From contig NZ_BAJQ01000011.1 of assembly GCF_000613785.1 (NCBI RefSeq), positions 1 through 58,096 on the forward strand: a stretch of DNA of 58,096 nt. The letters run 5' to 3'. The position numbers and the translations under genes are program-made. The first letter of the stretch is position 1. Each line of letters begins with the position of its first letter. This stretch comes from Segatella oulorum JCM 14966 (GTDB taxonomy: Bacteria > Bacteroidota > Bacteroidia > Bacteroidales > Bacteroidaceae). The notes under the pieces are model-generated. The model had not been told where the DNA came from. It saw nothing but the letters and a program-made list of their open reading frames with translations, and did not search any database. Below, piece by piece: positions 18,478 through 28,042 of the stretch.

Positions 18478-19518
18478 ATGCTTTTAGAAAAAATAGCATC
18501 ACTCCTTGAGGAGGTGAATCAATTAAAGGCTAAGAATGCCGAAGATGTGGAACAACTGAGACTGAAATATCTTAGTAAAAAGGGTGAGATTAATGGCCTT
18601 ATGGCAGATTTTAGAAACGTAGCTGGCGATGAGAAAAAGACTATAGGCATGAAAATCAATGCGCTTAAGCAGTTGGCTACTGAAAAAATCAATGCATTAA
18701 AAGAGGCTGTTGCCAGCACTGACTCGCAAGAAGACACACTTGACCTCACACGCACCCCTGCTCCTATAGCTTTAGGAACGCGGCATCCTCTCACTATTGT
18801 GCAAAATGAAATCATTGCTATTTTTCAACGTATGGGATTTGTTATGGCAGATGGGCCAGAGATTGATGATGATAAACATGTGTTTACCATGCTTAACTTC
18901 GCTCCTGACCATCCTGCGCGAGACATGCAAGATACGTTTTTTATCGAACAAAGTGATCCTAACGATGTAACGAAAAATATCTTACTGCGCTCCCATACAT
19001 CGGGCGATCAGTCTCACTATATGGAGACTCATCAACCACCTTTCCGTATACTCTGTCCCGGCCGCGTTTATCGTAACGAAGCTATCAGTGCACGTGCACA
19101 CTGTTTCTTTCACCAAGTTGAGGGGCTTTATGTTGACAAAAATGTGAGTTTTGCCGATTTAAAGCAAGTTTTACTTACTTTCGCACGCGAAATGTTTGGT
19201 ACAAATACCAAGATTCGCTTGCGCCCAAGCTATTTCCCTTTCACTGAACCCAGTGCTGAAATGGATATTACTTGTAACATTTGCGGTGGCACAGGATGTG
19301 GATTTTGTAAACACACAGGATGGGTTGAGATATTAGGATGTGGCATGGTTGATCCTAATGTGTTAGAGGCATGTGGCATTGATAGTTCTATTTATAGTGG
19401 TTATGCTTTCGGTATGGGTGTAGAGCGCATAACAAATTTGAAATATCGTGTAAATGACTTGCGTCTGTTCTCAGAAAATGATGTGCGTTTCTTAAAACAA
19501 TTCACTTCTGCTCGATAG
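18478..19518 (+). CDS. pheS: Phenylalanine-tRNA ligase alpha subunit
   Basis: Class II aminoacyl-tRNA synthetase subunit that works as an alpha2-beta2 tetramer with PheT. The N-terminal coiled coil (about 1-85) precedes the catalytic domain, with motif 2 around RILCPGRVYRNEAISARAH and motif 3 at YSGYAFGMGVERITNLKY. A zinc-like cysteine cluster CNICGGTGCGFCKHTG is typical of bacterial PheS from this phylum. The 346-aa length is normal. pheT is not adjacent, which is usual in Bacteroidetes. A strong terminator follows. Confidence 0.97.
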   Translation: MLLEKIASLLEEVNQLKAKNAEDVEQLRLKYLSKKGEINGLMADFRNVAGDEKKTIGMKINALKQLATEKINALKEAVASTDSQEDTLDLTRTPAPIALGTRHPLTIVQNEIIAIFQRMGFVMADGPEIDDDKHVFTMLNFAPDHPARDMQDTFFIEQSDPNDVTKNILLRSHTSGDQSHYMETHQPPFRILCPGRVYRNEAISARAHCFFHQVEGLYVDKNVSFADLKQVLLTFAREMFGTNTKIRLRPSYFPFTEPSAEMDITCNICGGTGCGFCKHTGWVEILGCGMVDPNVLEACGIDSSIYSGYAFGMGVERITNLKYRVNDLRLFSENDVRFLKQFTSAR

Positions 19519-19532
19519 TCTCTATCATTCAT

Positions 19533-19578
19533 ATAACAAATTCGTCGGCAGAAAGATTGCCGACGAATTTGTTATTTT
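19533..19578 (+). terminator. Rho-independent terminator after pheS
   Basis: A perfect 18-bp stem, ATAACAAATTCGTCGGCA at 19533-19550 pairing with 19558-19575, has a 7-nt loop and ends in TTATTTT. The A/T-rich base of the stem could also serve the opposite strand. Confidence 0.92.
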
Positions 19579-19697
19579 CCTTTTATAAAAATGCCACATC
19601 GGGTCTCTGATAATGATAAAACCCTATTACTTACAACAGATAACTGCAAGAAAAAGCCTCAACAATAAATTATTTTTTAAATTATTTTATCAAACCC

Positions 19698-19728
19698 TTG
19701 TATAAAATAATACTTATTAGTATTTTTG
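19698..19728 (+). promoter_or_regulatory. Promoter for the GldB-like gene
   Basis: TTG (19698-19700) and TATTTTTG (19721-19728) are spaced by 20 bp. The coding start at 19753 is only 24 bp downstream, so the leader is very short. Confidence 0.62.
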
Positions 19729-19752
19729 CAAAAGAATTGAAACGCATTTTTA

Positions 19753-20529
19753 TTGTTGAAAGCTATAAAATACATATTATTTGCTTTGATTTTACTCTGC
19801 ACGGCTTGCAACTGGGTGTTAAAGAGTAATTCCACAGAAAAAAAGCACATAGAAGTCGTTCGTTATGACCGATTAGAGAGCCGCTATCTTACAACGGGAG
19901 ACTTTTCGGCCTTGCAGGAAATGAATACAGAATACGCTATTGAAACAAAAACACTCATAGAAAATGTTTTAAATTTAGGTGCAGTCTATGAACCTGACAT
20001 CAATAGCACCCTGCTCAACTATTATCAAGACATCACGCTGCAAAAACTTATAGCTGACGTAGAGGAGCAATATAGTGATATGGATGATGTTAATCAAGAT
20101 CTCACAAAAGCATTTACAAAAGCTAAAAAGGAGATTAAGAACATTACTATTCCTACCATCTACACCCAAATCGGAGCTTTTGATCAAAGTATTATTGTGG
20201 GCGAACAGACGATTGGAATATCATTGGATAAATATCTTGGAGCAGATTATCCACTTTATCAGAAATATTATCATGCAAATCAGCGGACGACAATGACACG
20301 GGAATATATCACTCCAGATTGTTTGTTTTTCTATCTCATGAGTCTTTACCCCATGAAAAATGCAGAAAACAGCAGCCAACAAGCCAAAGATATGCACACA
20401 GCACGCCTTATGTATGTTACGAATCAACTCGTCGGACGTGAGGCCTTCAACACAAATGGTGTGAAAACAGTAGAAAAATACATGAAGCACCACGATAAGC
20501 TTACGCTGAATGGGTTGCTCATACAATAG
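19753..20529 (+). CDS. GldB-like gliding-motility lipoprotein
   Basis: 258-aa lipoprotein with a lipobox at LLCTAC (Cys17). The body contains features of GldB-related proteins: VRYDRLESRYL near the N-terminus and the block VGEQTIGISLDKYLGADYPLYQKYY near residues 160-180. GldB is needed for gliding in Flavobacteria, but homologues occur in non-motile Bacteroidales with unknown roles. The start is TTG (19753 or 19756); no in-frame ATG precedes the signal peptide, which is unusual in this window. The gene stands alone between a terminator and the AAA ATPase gene. Confidence 0.75.
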   Translation: MLKAIKYILFALILLCTACNWVLKSNSTEKKHIEVVRYDRLESRYLTTGDFSALQEMNTEYAIETKTLIENVLNLGAVYEPDINSTLLNYYQDITLQKLIADVEEQYSDMDDVNQDLTKAFTKAKKEIKNITIPTIYTQIGAFDQSIIVGEQTIGISLDKYLGADYPLYQKYYHANQRTTMTREYITPDCLFFYLMSLYPMKNAENSSQQAKDMHTARLMYVTNQLVGREAFNTNGVKTVEKYMKHHDKLTLNGLLIQ

Positions 20530-20710
20530 ACAGTGGTGCCTTTTCCTCTCACTTTTCGTGATGGAGGAACTACTTATATACCCCTAATGAATTATGCCAT
20601 ACACCATAATATATAAGGAAAAGGAAAGTGATACACATTACAAATTATTAAACGCCTCGTTTATAATAACCCTAAGAACAAATTTATTGTGTAAATTTTG
20701 CAAAGCGGAG

Positions 20711-20741
20711 TTTGCAAATAAGAAAATAATTACTATCTTTG
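20711..20741 (+). promoter_or_regulatory. Promoter for the AAA ATPase gene
   Basis: TTTG (20711-20714) and TATCTTTG (20734-20741) are spaced by 19 bp, a near-ideal match to the consensus. The start codon at 20778 is 36 bp downstream. Confidence 0.7.
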
Positions 20742-20777
20742 CAGCACATTTAGAATAAACAAAATAGTGGCAAGATA

Positions 20778-21965
20778 ATGGAAGCTTTCTTTCGCACACA
20801 TACTTATTTGGTAGAGCATACCCGCGATTCTGTGAGGCGTTCACTCATGGATGAGATTGATTGGAATGATCGCCTTATAGGAATTAAAGGTACGCGCGGC
20901 GTCGGAAAGACCACCTTCTTACTACAATATACAAAAGAGAAATTTGGCGCAACAGATCGTCGGTGCCTTTACGTAAATATGAATAATTTCTATTTTCAAA
21001 GTAAAGGTATAGCAGAATTTGCTGGCGAATTTGTAAGTCGTGGTGGAGAAGTTCTGCTTATAGACCAAGTGTTCAAACAGCCAAATTGGAGCAAAGAATT
21101 GAGACTTTGCTATGACCGATATCCACAACTGAAGATTATCTTTACAGGTAGTAGCGTGATGCGCCTGAAAGAAGAGAATCCAGAGCTGAACAATATTGTA
21201 AAGAGTTATAACCTCAGAGGCTTCTCTTTCCGCGAATTTTTAAACCTCCGCACAGGTAAGACATTTCATGCTTATACGTTGGATGATATTCTACAACAGC
21301 ATGAGCATATTGCAAAAGAGATTTTACAGACCACACCTCCATTAGAATACTTTAAAGAATATCTTCATCATGGTTTTTATCCGTTCTTTTTAGAGCAACG
21401 AAACTTTTCTGAGAATTTGTTAAAGACGATGAATATGATGACGGAAGTGGATATCCTACTCATCAAGCAGATTGATTTAAAATATCTCACAAAAATAAAG
21501 AAACTATTTTATCTTTTGGCACTTGAAGGAGCAAAAACGCCCAATATTAGCAACTTGGCAGAAGAGATTGATACCAGTCGTGCGACAGTGATGAATTACA
21601 TTAAGTATTTAGCTGATGCACGTCTTATTAACATTATCTACCCTGTTGGTCAGGACTTCCCCAAAAAGCCAAGCAAGGTGATGATGCATAATCCGAATTT
21701 GCTTTATGCTATCTATCCATTGTTGTTTGATGAACAAGAAGTAATGGACACCTTTTTTGTGAATTCACTGTGGAAAGATCACCGCGTAAACCAAACTTCA
21801 CACGATCACTATTTCACGGTTGACAATAAATATAAATTTAAAATTCAAGACATGCAGAACGAGCAAAAGCATCGCTGCCACTCTGATACGATTTATGCAC
21901 GTTATAACACCGAAGTCGGACAAGGGAATTGCATTCCTCTATGGTTGTTCGGCTTTCTTTATTAA
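20778..21965 (+). CDS. AAA_14-type ATPase
   Basis: 395-aa protein with Walker A GTRGVGKTTFLLQ (about residues 38-50), a Walker B-like LLIDQVFKQ and the sensor-like LKIIFTGSS. The C-terminal half has a winged-helix-like segment (TPNISNLAEEIDTSRATVMNYIKYLADARLI), as in the AAA_14/DUF4143 ATPases. These lone ATPases are common in Bacteroidales and their function is unclear. It has its own promoter and lies 54 bp ahead of nifJ. Confidence 0.88.
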   Translation: MEAFFRTHTYLVEHTRDSVRRSLMDEIDWNDRLIGIKGTRGVGKTTFLLQYTKEKFGATDRRCLYVNMNNFYFQSKGIAEFAGEFVSRGGEVLLIDQVFKQPNWSKELRLCYDRYPQLKIIFTGSSVMRLKEENPELNNIVKSYNLRGFSFREFLNLRTGKTFHAYTLDDILQQHEHIAKEILQTTPPLEYFKEYLHHGFYPFFLEQRNFSENLLKTMNMMTEVDILLIKQIDLKYLTKIKKLFYLLALEGAKTPNISNLAEEIDTSRATVMNYIKYLADARLINIIYPVGQDFPKKPSKVMMHNPNLLYAIYPLLFDEQEVMDTFFVNSLWKDHRVNQTSHDHYFTVDNKYKFKIQDMQNEQKHRCHSDTIYARYNTEVGQGNCIPLWLFGFLY

Positions 21966-22019
21966 GTAACAACAAATAGATTTTAGATATACAAAAACAT
22001 TCATTAATTTAATAATAAA

Positions 22020-25000
22020 ATGGCTAAAGAGAAAAAGTTTATCACATGTGATGGTAACACAGCCGCTGCACATATCAGCTATATGTTTACAGAGGTAGCT
22101 GCCATCTATCCTATTACTCCGTCGTCTCCGATGGCAGAGCATGTTGACGAATGGTCGGCAAAAGGTCGAAAGAATTTATTTGGTCAGACCGTTTCTATCC
22201 AAGAAATGGAATCTGAAGGCGGTGCAGCTGGTGCCGTTCACGGTTCTTTGCAAGCTGGTGCCTTGACTTCAACTTATACAGCCTCGCAAGGTTTGTTGTT
22301 GATGATTCCCAACATGTATAAGATTGCCGGCGAATTGCTTCCCTGCGTATTTAACGTATCGGCGCGTACATTGGCCTCTCATTCGCTCTGTATTTTCGGC
22401 GATCACCAAGACGTTATGGCATGTCGCCAAACAGGGTTTGCAATGTTCTGCTCGGGTTCCGTGCAAGAAGTGATGGATCTTTCTGCCGTGCCACATTTGG
22501 CATCGTTGGAAAGTTCTGTCCCATTTGTTAATTTCTTCGATGGCTTCCGCACCTCTCACGAATACCACAAGATTGAAGAGATGGATATGGAAGACATCCG
22601 TCCATTGGTAAAGCAAGAGTTTATTAAGAGATTTCGTGACCGTGCATTGACACCTGAACGGCCTGTGACACGCGGTACAGCCGAAAATCCGGAAACATTC
22701 TTCACCCATCGTGAAGCATCGAACCAGTATTACGATCGTATTCCTGGAATCGTAGAAAAGTATCTTGGTGAGATTTCAAAGATTACAGGTCGTGAGTACC
22801 ATCTCTTTAATTATTATGGTGCAAAGGACGCAGAGAATATTATCATCTTGATGGGTTCTGCAACAGAACCTGCGCGTGAAGCCATCGACTATCTTGTTAA
22901 ACAGGGTAAGAAAGTGGGTATGGTTGCTGTGCACCTCTATCGTCCATTCTCGGTTGAAGCTATCCGTAAGGCTATTCCTGAAACTGTGAAGCGTATTGCC
23001 GTGCTCGATCGTACAAAGGAGCCAGGTGCAGAAGGCGAGCCTTTGTATCTTGATGTGAAGAGTGCACTCTACGAAGATCCACGCAAGCCCCTGATTGTTG
23101 GAGGTCGTTATGGTTTAGGCTCTTCAGACACAACACCTGCAAAGATTATTTCAGTGTTCAACAATCTCGAGTTGCCTATGCCAAAGAACCACTTCACAGT
23201 GGGTATTGTTGACGATGTCACCTTTACCTCACTTCCCGAAGTAGAAGAAATCCCTCTGGGTGGCGAAGGATTATATGAGGCAAAATTCTATGGTCTTGGT
23301 GCAGACGGAACCGTTGGCGCAAATAAGAACTCGGTTCAGATTATCGGTAACAACACTAACAAATATTGTCAGGCTTACTTTAGCTACGATTCTAAGAAGT
23401 CGGGTGGTTTCACCTGCTCACACCTCCGCTTCGGAGACGAGCCTATTCATTCAGCTTATCAGGTAAATACGCCTAACTTTGTAGCTTGTCACGTTCAGGC
23501 CTACCTCCACATGTATGACGTTACACGCGGTTTGCGTGATAATGGCACATTCTTGCTGAATACCATTTTCGAAGGCGAAGAGCTCGTTAACTTCATTCCC
23601 AATAAGGTGAAGGCTTATTTTGCAAAGCACAACATCAAGGTTTACTATATCAATGCAACCAAGATTGCGCAAGAGATTGGGTTGGGTAACCGCACCAATA
23701 CTATTCTTCAATCGGCATTCTTCCGCATCACGAAAGTTATTCCCACCGAACTTGCCGTTGAGCAGATGAAGGCTTTCATCGTGAAGTCGTATGGAAAGAA
23801 AGGACAAGATGTGGTTGACAAGAACTATGCAGCAGTTGACCGTGGTGGCGAATACAAAGAACTTGCTATTGATCCCGCATGGGCTAAACTGCCTGCTGAC
23901 GAAGATAAGGATGGCGATGTTCCCACATTCATCAAAGAAATTGTTCGTCCTATCAACGCACAATCGGGCGATTTGCTGAAAGTTTCTGACTTTGTGAAGA
24001 ACGATACCGTCGACGGAACGTGGAAAAACGGCACAGCAGCTTTCGAGAAGCGTGGTGTTGCAGCATTTGTTCCCGTTTGGAATGCCGATAATTGTATTCA
24101 GTGTAACAAGTGTGCTTACTGCTGTCCCCACGCAACCATCCGTCCGTTTGTTTTGGATGATAACGAAAAGGCCGGCTTTGAGGGCACGACCATGGACATT
24201 CTTGCACCCAAACAGCTCAAAGGCATGCAATTCCGTATTCAGGTTGACGTGCTCGATTGTTTAGGTTGTGGAAACTGTGCAGATGTTTGTCCAGGTAAGA
24301 AGGGCGAAAAAGCTTTGGTTATGGCTCCGTTCAACGTTGACGATCCTAACATGAAAAAGGAAGAAGCCAACTGGGAATACATGGTGAAGCATGTCAAGAG
24401 CAAGCAAGATCTTGTAGACATCAAGCAGAGTCCTAAGAATAGCCAGTTTGCTCAACCATTGTTTGAATTCTCTGGTGCATGCTCAGGTTGCGGTGAGACA
24501 CCTTACGTAAAGTTGGTTTCACAGCTCTTCGGTGACCGCGAAATGATTGCCAACGCAACAGGTTGTTCATCTATCTATTCAGCTTCTATTCCTTCAACAC
24601 CTTATACCACGAACGAAAAAGGACAAGGACCGGCATTCGATAACTCGCTGTTCGAAGACTTCTGTGAGTTTGGTTTAGGTATGGCTATGGGTAACAAGAA
24701 AATGCGCGAGCGTATTACCGTGTTGCTCAACAATCTCATTGCAGACGATAAGACAGCTGCAGATTTCAAATCAGCTGCACAGAACTGGATTGATAACAAG
24801 AACGATGCCGACGGGTCGAAAGTGGCTGCAGCTGCTTTGAAGCCATTCATCGACAAAGGAGCAGCTGCCGGTTGCGATGTTTGCAAAGAACTGCAAACCC
24901 TCGACCACTATCTCGTGAAACGCAGCCAATGGATTATCGGCGGTGATGGTGCTTCTTACGACATCGGCTACGGCGGTCTCGACCACGTGCTCTCAACGGG

Positions 25001-25607
25001 TGAAGATGTAAATATCCTCGTACTCGATACCGAGGTCTACTCTAACACGGGTGGCCAGAGTTCTAAGTCTACCCCATTGGGTGCCATTGCACAATTTGCT
25101 GCACAAGGTAAGCGCATTCGCAAGAAAGACCTGGGCTTGATGCAAACCACCTATGGTTATGTTTACGTAGCGCAGGTGGCTATGGGTGCCGACAACAATC
25201 AAACCCTCAAAGCCATTCGCGAGGCAGAGGCCTATCCCGGACCATCGCTTGTCATTGCTTATTCCCCCTGTATCAACCACGGTATTAAGGGAACGAAAAA
25301 CATGAAGCGTAACATGGGACGCAGCCAGAACGAAGAGAAGCTCGCTGTAGATTGTGGCTACTGGCACTTGTGGCGCTATGATCCACGTTTGGCTGACGAA
25401 GGCAAGAACCCATTCCAATTGGATTCTAAAGCGCCGAACTTTGCCGACTTCCGCGAATTCCTCATGGGCGAGGTGCGCTACTCTTCAGTAGCAAAGGCTT
25501 ATCCGGCCGAGGCAGAGGAGCTCTTCTCAGAAGCTGAGAAGATGGCGAAGTTGCGCTATCAGACTTATGTTCGCAAGAGCAAAGAGGACTGGAGCGAAGA
25601 AGCTTAA
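22020..25607 (+). CDS. nifJ: Pyruvate:ferredoxin (flavodoxin) oxidoreductase
   Basis: Single-chain homodimeric enzyme of anaerobic metabolism that converts pyruvate and CoA to acetyl-CoA and CO2, passing electrons to ferredoxin. The domains appear in the usual order: pyruvate-binding domain with YPITPSSPMAEH near the N-terminus, gamma-like domain, ferredoxin domain with two 4Fe-4S motifs (CIQCNKCAYCCPH from C692, CLGCGNCADVCPG from C747), proximal-cluster cysteines CSGCGE, and TPP site GGDGASYDIGYGG (about 974-986). The 1195-aa length is normal and the frame is intact throughout, in contrast to several other long genes here. Confidence 0.97.
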   Translation: MAKEKKFITCDGNTAAAHISYMFTEVAAIYPITPSSPMAEHVDEWSAKGRKNLFGQTVSIQEMESEGGAAGAVHGSLQAGALTSTYTASQGLLLMIPNMYKIAGELLPCVFNVSARTLASHSLCIFGDHQDVMACRQTGFAMFCSGSVQEVMDLSAVPHLASLESSVPFVNFFDGFRTSHEYHKIEEMDMEDIRPLVKQEFIKRFRDRALTPERPVTRGTAENPETFFTHREASNQYYDRIPGIVEKYLGEISKITGREYHLFNYYGAKDAENIIILMGSATEPAREAIDYLVKQGKKVGMVAVHLYRPFSVEAIRKAIPETVKRIAVLDRTKEPGAEGEPLYLDVKSALYEDPRKPLIVGGRYGLGSSDTTPAKIISVFNNLELPMPKNHFTVGIVDDVTFTSLPEVEEIPLGGEGLYEAKFYGLGADGTVGANKNSVQIIGNNTNKYCQAYFSYDSKKSGGFTCSHLRFGDEPIHSAYQVNTPNFVACHVQAYLHMYDVTRGLRDNGTFLLNTIFEGEELVNFIPNKVKAYFAKHNIKVYYINATKIAQEIGLGNRTNTILQSAFFRITKVIPTELAVEQMKAFIVKSYGKKGQDVVDKNYAAVDRGGEYKELAIDPAWAKLPADEDKDGDVPTFIKEIVRPINAQSGDLLKVSDFVKNDTVDGTWKNGTAAFEKRGVAAFVPVWNADNCIQCNKCAYCCPHATIRPFVLDDNEKAGFEGTTMDILAPKQLKGMQFRIQVDVLDCLGCGNCADVCPGKKGEKALVMAPFNVDDPNMKKEEANWEYMVKHVKSKQDLVDIKQSPKNSQFAQPLFEFSGACSGCGETPYVKLVSQLFGDREMIANATGCSSIYSASIPSTPYTTNEKGQGPAFDNSLFEDFCEFGLGMAMGNKKMRERITVLLNNLIADDKTAADFKSAAQNWIDNKNDADGSKVAAAALKPFIDKGAAAGCDVCKELQTLDHYLVKRSQWIIGGDGASYDIGYGGLDHVLSTGEDVNILVLDTEVYSNTGGQSSKSTPLGAIAQFAAQGKRIRKKDLGLMQTTYGYVYVAQVAMGADNNQTLKAIREAEAYPGPSLVIAYSPCINHGIKGTKNMKRNMGRSQNEEKLAVDCGYWHLWRYDPRLADEGKNPFQLDSKAPNFADFREFLMGEVRYSSVAKAYPAEAEELFSEAEKMAKLRYQTYVRKSKEDWSEEA

Positions 25608-25644
25608 AACATAGGCATCGAAAGGATGCTCAACATCATTTTAA

Positions 25645-25682
25645 GGGCTTGTACAAACCATGTACAAGCCCTCAATTTTTGT
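25645..25682 (+). terminator. Terminator after nifJ
   Basis: An 11-bp perfect stem (GGGCTTGTACA/TGTACAAGCCC) with a 5-nt loop is followed by TCAATTTTTG. It lies 38 bp after the nifJ stop. Confidence 0.9.
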
Positions 25683-25800
25683 TTTATCATGTGCAGCCTC
25701 AAAAGCAGCAATACGCTTTTTAAAGATTTATCGCTGTTCGGCAAAAACAAATTAAAAGTCTGCAATCTGTATGGTGATGCAGGCGCTTTTAATCTATAAA

Positions 25801-25967
25801 GAAATGTTGACGCCCGAGGTCGATAGTCAAGAATTCCATGTGGAAATGTTGACGCCCGAGGTCGATGGTCAAGAATTCCATGTGGAAATGTTGACGCCTG
25901 AGGTCGATCGTCAAGAATTCCATGTGGATTTTTGCGCCCGAGGTCGATTGTCGAGAATTAAAGGCAG
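25801..25967. repeat. Array C: 42-bp tandem repeat upstream of porT
   Basis: Three full 42-bp units start at 25801, 25843 and 25885, followed by a degenerate 41-bp fourth unit. Each unit contains TTGAC-N14-GTCAA (24 bp, centre 25818.5 in unit 1) and TTCCATGTGGAA (centre 25839.5). The two dyads are exactly 21 bp apart, half the period. In unit 3 the arm extends by one base pair (TTGACG...CGTCAA). The last unit ends 44 bp before the porT start, so the array occupies the promoter/leader region and could act on porT expression. The remaining gap up to 25800 contains the nifJ terminator and no further gene. Confidence 0.88.
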
Positions 25968-26011
25968 AACTTGCTACAATAAAAACAACAATATTGCGTT
26001 AAAGATAGCAG

Positions 26012-26760
26012 ATGAAGAGAAAACAGTTTCTGACCACCTGCCTCGCAGTGGGCTTTGCGCTGGGGCTACAAGCGCAACGCCGGACGGTGCAAAACAGGCC
26101 CTATACCGATTTGCGCCCTTGGCATCTTGGCATTGCTGTGGGCGCGCATGTGCAGGATGTGACGTTGAAAAATGCGGGGCCACAACAGCTCACGGCACCC
26201 GATGGTACCAACATTGCAGCCGACATTGCCGCCGACCAAGACCGCTGGGATGCTGGTTTTCAGGTGGGTGTGCTGGGCGAGGCACGCCTATCCGCCCATC
26301 TTCAGCTGCGCTTAACGCCTACCCTCTATTTCGGTTCACGCCATTTGGTGTTCCACAACCGCATGATGCCAACCCCAACGGGGCAGCCCATCGCGCAGCA
26401 ACAAACACTGAAAACAGTGTATGTGGCCGCACCCGTCGACCTCATCTTTGCCGCATCGCGCCTCAACAACCATCGTCCTATGTGCTGGCAGGCCTTGCTC
26501 CAGCTTTAAATCTGAGTGGACGCGGCAACGATTATGTGCGCCTGAAACCCTACGATATATTCTTCACCGTGGGTTTAGGCTGCGATGCCTACCTGCCTTT
26601 CTTCAAAGTGAAGCCCGAACTCAAATTCATGTTCAGCCTGTTGGACGTGCTCGAACGCCAACGGGGCCGCACCTTGGAAGACCATCAGATGCTGCCTTAT
26701 GTGAAATCGGTGCGCTCGGCCCGCACACAACTCTTCGCCCTCACGTTCTATTTCGAATGA
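26012..26760 (+). pseudogene. porT: PorT-like T9SS outer-membrane barrel, single-base frameshift
   Basis: PorT is an outer-membrane beta-barrel required for type IX secretion. The N-terminus has a signal peptide (VGFALGLQAQ), followed by RPYTDLRPWHLGIAVGAH. After a break near 26477 the third frame continues with PYVLAGLAPALNLSGRG, KPYDIFFTVGLGCDAYLPFFK and the barrel-closing end ALTFYFE. Restoring one C (CGTCCCTAT for CGTCCTAT) gives a normal 249-aa protein. The rest of the T9SS is encoded at 32-38 kb. Repeat arrays C and D lie immediately before and after this gene. Whether the break is real or an error decides whether this strain can secrete by T9SS. Confidence 0.85.
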
Positions 26761-26840
26761 GTGGACGAAGAACGGAGTACCAAAATCCCCCAACAATCTT
26801 CTTGCACACGCCGCTTTGAGCAGCAAACTAAGGAAGATTA

Positions 26841-26948
26841 TTAATCCACGAATTGAGCGGTTAATATTTCCTCGAGGATTTGTTAACCCACGAACTGTTG
26901 GATTAATTTCTCCCGTTGGTTTTATTAACCCACGAACTGGAGAGTTCA
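26841..26948. repeat. Array D: 42-bp tandem repeat downstream of porT
   Basis: Three units start at 26841, 26883 and 26925. The main dyad is TTAATCC...GCGGTTAA or TTAACCC...GGATTAA (24 bp, centres 26852.5 and 26894.5). A second dyad, the perfect palindrome TCCTCGAGGA (26869-26878, centre 26873.5), lies exactly 21 bp from the first. The third unit is degenerate after AACTGGAGAG. With array C it brackets porT at the same 42-bp period but different sequence. The rest of this 389-bp gap has only a weak hairpin (CAGATGG...CCATCTG near 26990-27020). Confidence 0.8.
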
Positions 26949-27149
26949 TTCCACGCATGGATTTGAACGTATAACATGAAGAAAGCGCCACAGATGGGCG
27001 ATTTCTTGTCCATCTGCGACGCTGAAAGGGGGCAATAGTGAAAGACTTACTGCCAGCACACACCCCATTTACATAGAAGGCTTGCATGATTGATGCTCGC
27101 CTTCTGCATTTATCTATTTACTTTTTGATACCAATTTAGTGGGCAAACA

Positions 27150-28019
27150 CTACCGAATTGGCTTGAAATGTAGCTGCATTTTGCCCACAAAAATGGCGTT
27201 TTTACCATTGTGGTCAACGGGCACTTCGTGTCCATCCAAATCTTTTACATAACGCAGCGTCGTGAAAAAGCTGTGTGAATGGCCACCCAACACCAAATCG
27301 ACACCACGCGTTTGGGCAAACACCTGTGGGTCGCCATCGCCCTCACGCAGCCAACCCAAATGCGAGATGCAAATGACAAGGTCGCACTTTTCACGCCCCT
27401 TGAGCAGCTTCACCATGTCGTTGGCCACACGCACGGGGTTGAGATATTTAATGGGCAGATAGTTTTTGGCCACCACCAAACCTTCTAAAGGCGGGTCGAG
27501 GGCAAAGACACCAATCTTCAATCCCTTGCGCTTGATGATGGTATAGGGCTTGACCACGCCATCGAGCGGTGTGCCCGTGAAATCATAATTGGAGCAGAGA
27601 ATGGGGAAATGTGCCATCTTGAAAATGCGCACCATGTTGTTAATGCCAAAGTCAAACTCGTGGTTACCAATGGTTGCTGCATCATAGTGCATACGATTCA
27701 TCAACCCAATCTCCACCTCACCTTTAAATAATGTGTAGTAGGGTGAACCTTGCGAGAAGTCGCCGCTATCGAAAAGCAGCAGGTCTTTGTCGGCCTTGCG
27801 CTCTTGTTGCAGCATGCTTAGACGGCGCACGAAGCCGCCACGACCGGCCCAAAGCGTGTCGGCCAGTTGCTCACTCAACGGCATAATGCAGCTGTGGGTG
27901 TCACTGGTGTGAAGAATGGTGAGCTGTTTTTGCGCCATCAGCGGCCATGCCATGCACAAAAGCACGGCGGCCATCACCGCGCGCAATCTCGGAATGTGTA
28001 GATAGAATAATGTGTTCAT
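27150..28019 (-). CDS. 5'-nucleotidase, N-terminal metallophosphatase domain only
   Basis: 289-aa exported protein (signal peptide ending near WPLMAQ). It carries the calcineurin-like metallophosphatase fold of 5'-nucleotidases: DTH (D40, H42), GDFSQGS, GNHEFDFG, and HSH in GGHSHS. The separate C-terminal substrate domain found in complete UshA-like enzymes is absent. That domain is encoded by the neighbouring upstream gene, 23 bp away. The two products probably assemble in the periplasm to hydrolyse nucleotides or related phosphoesters. Confidence 0.92.
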   Translation of the reverse strand: MNTLFYLHIPRLRAVMAAVLLCMAWPLMAQKQLTILHTSDTHSCIMPLSEQLADTLWAGRGGFVRRLSMLQQERKADKDLLLFDSGDFSQGSPYYTLFKGEVEIGLMNRMHYDAATIGNHEFDFGINNMVRIFKMAHFPILCSNYDFTGTPLDGVVKPYTIIKRKGLKIGVFALDPPLEGLVVAKNYLPIKYLNPVRVANDMVKLLKGREKCDLVICISHLGWLREGDGDPQVFAQTRGVDLVLGGHSHSFFTTLRYVKDLDGHEVPVDHNGKNAIFVGKMQLHFKPIR

Positions 28020-28042
28020 TGTTTGCTAAGAAAAGAAAAAAC

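Noticed and set aside
25801..25967. Array C as coding sequence for a 14-residue peptide repeat
   Set aside because: A 42-bp period keeps the frame open by arithmetic, but the fourth unit is 41 bp, the open frame runs into porT in the wrong frame, and the other arrays with 41-bp periods cannot be coding repeats.
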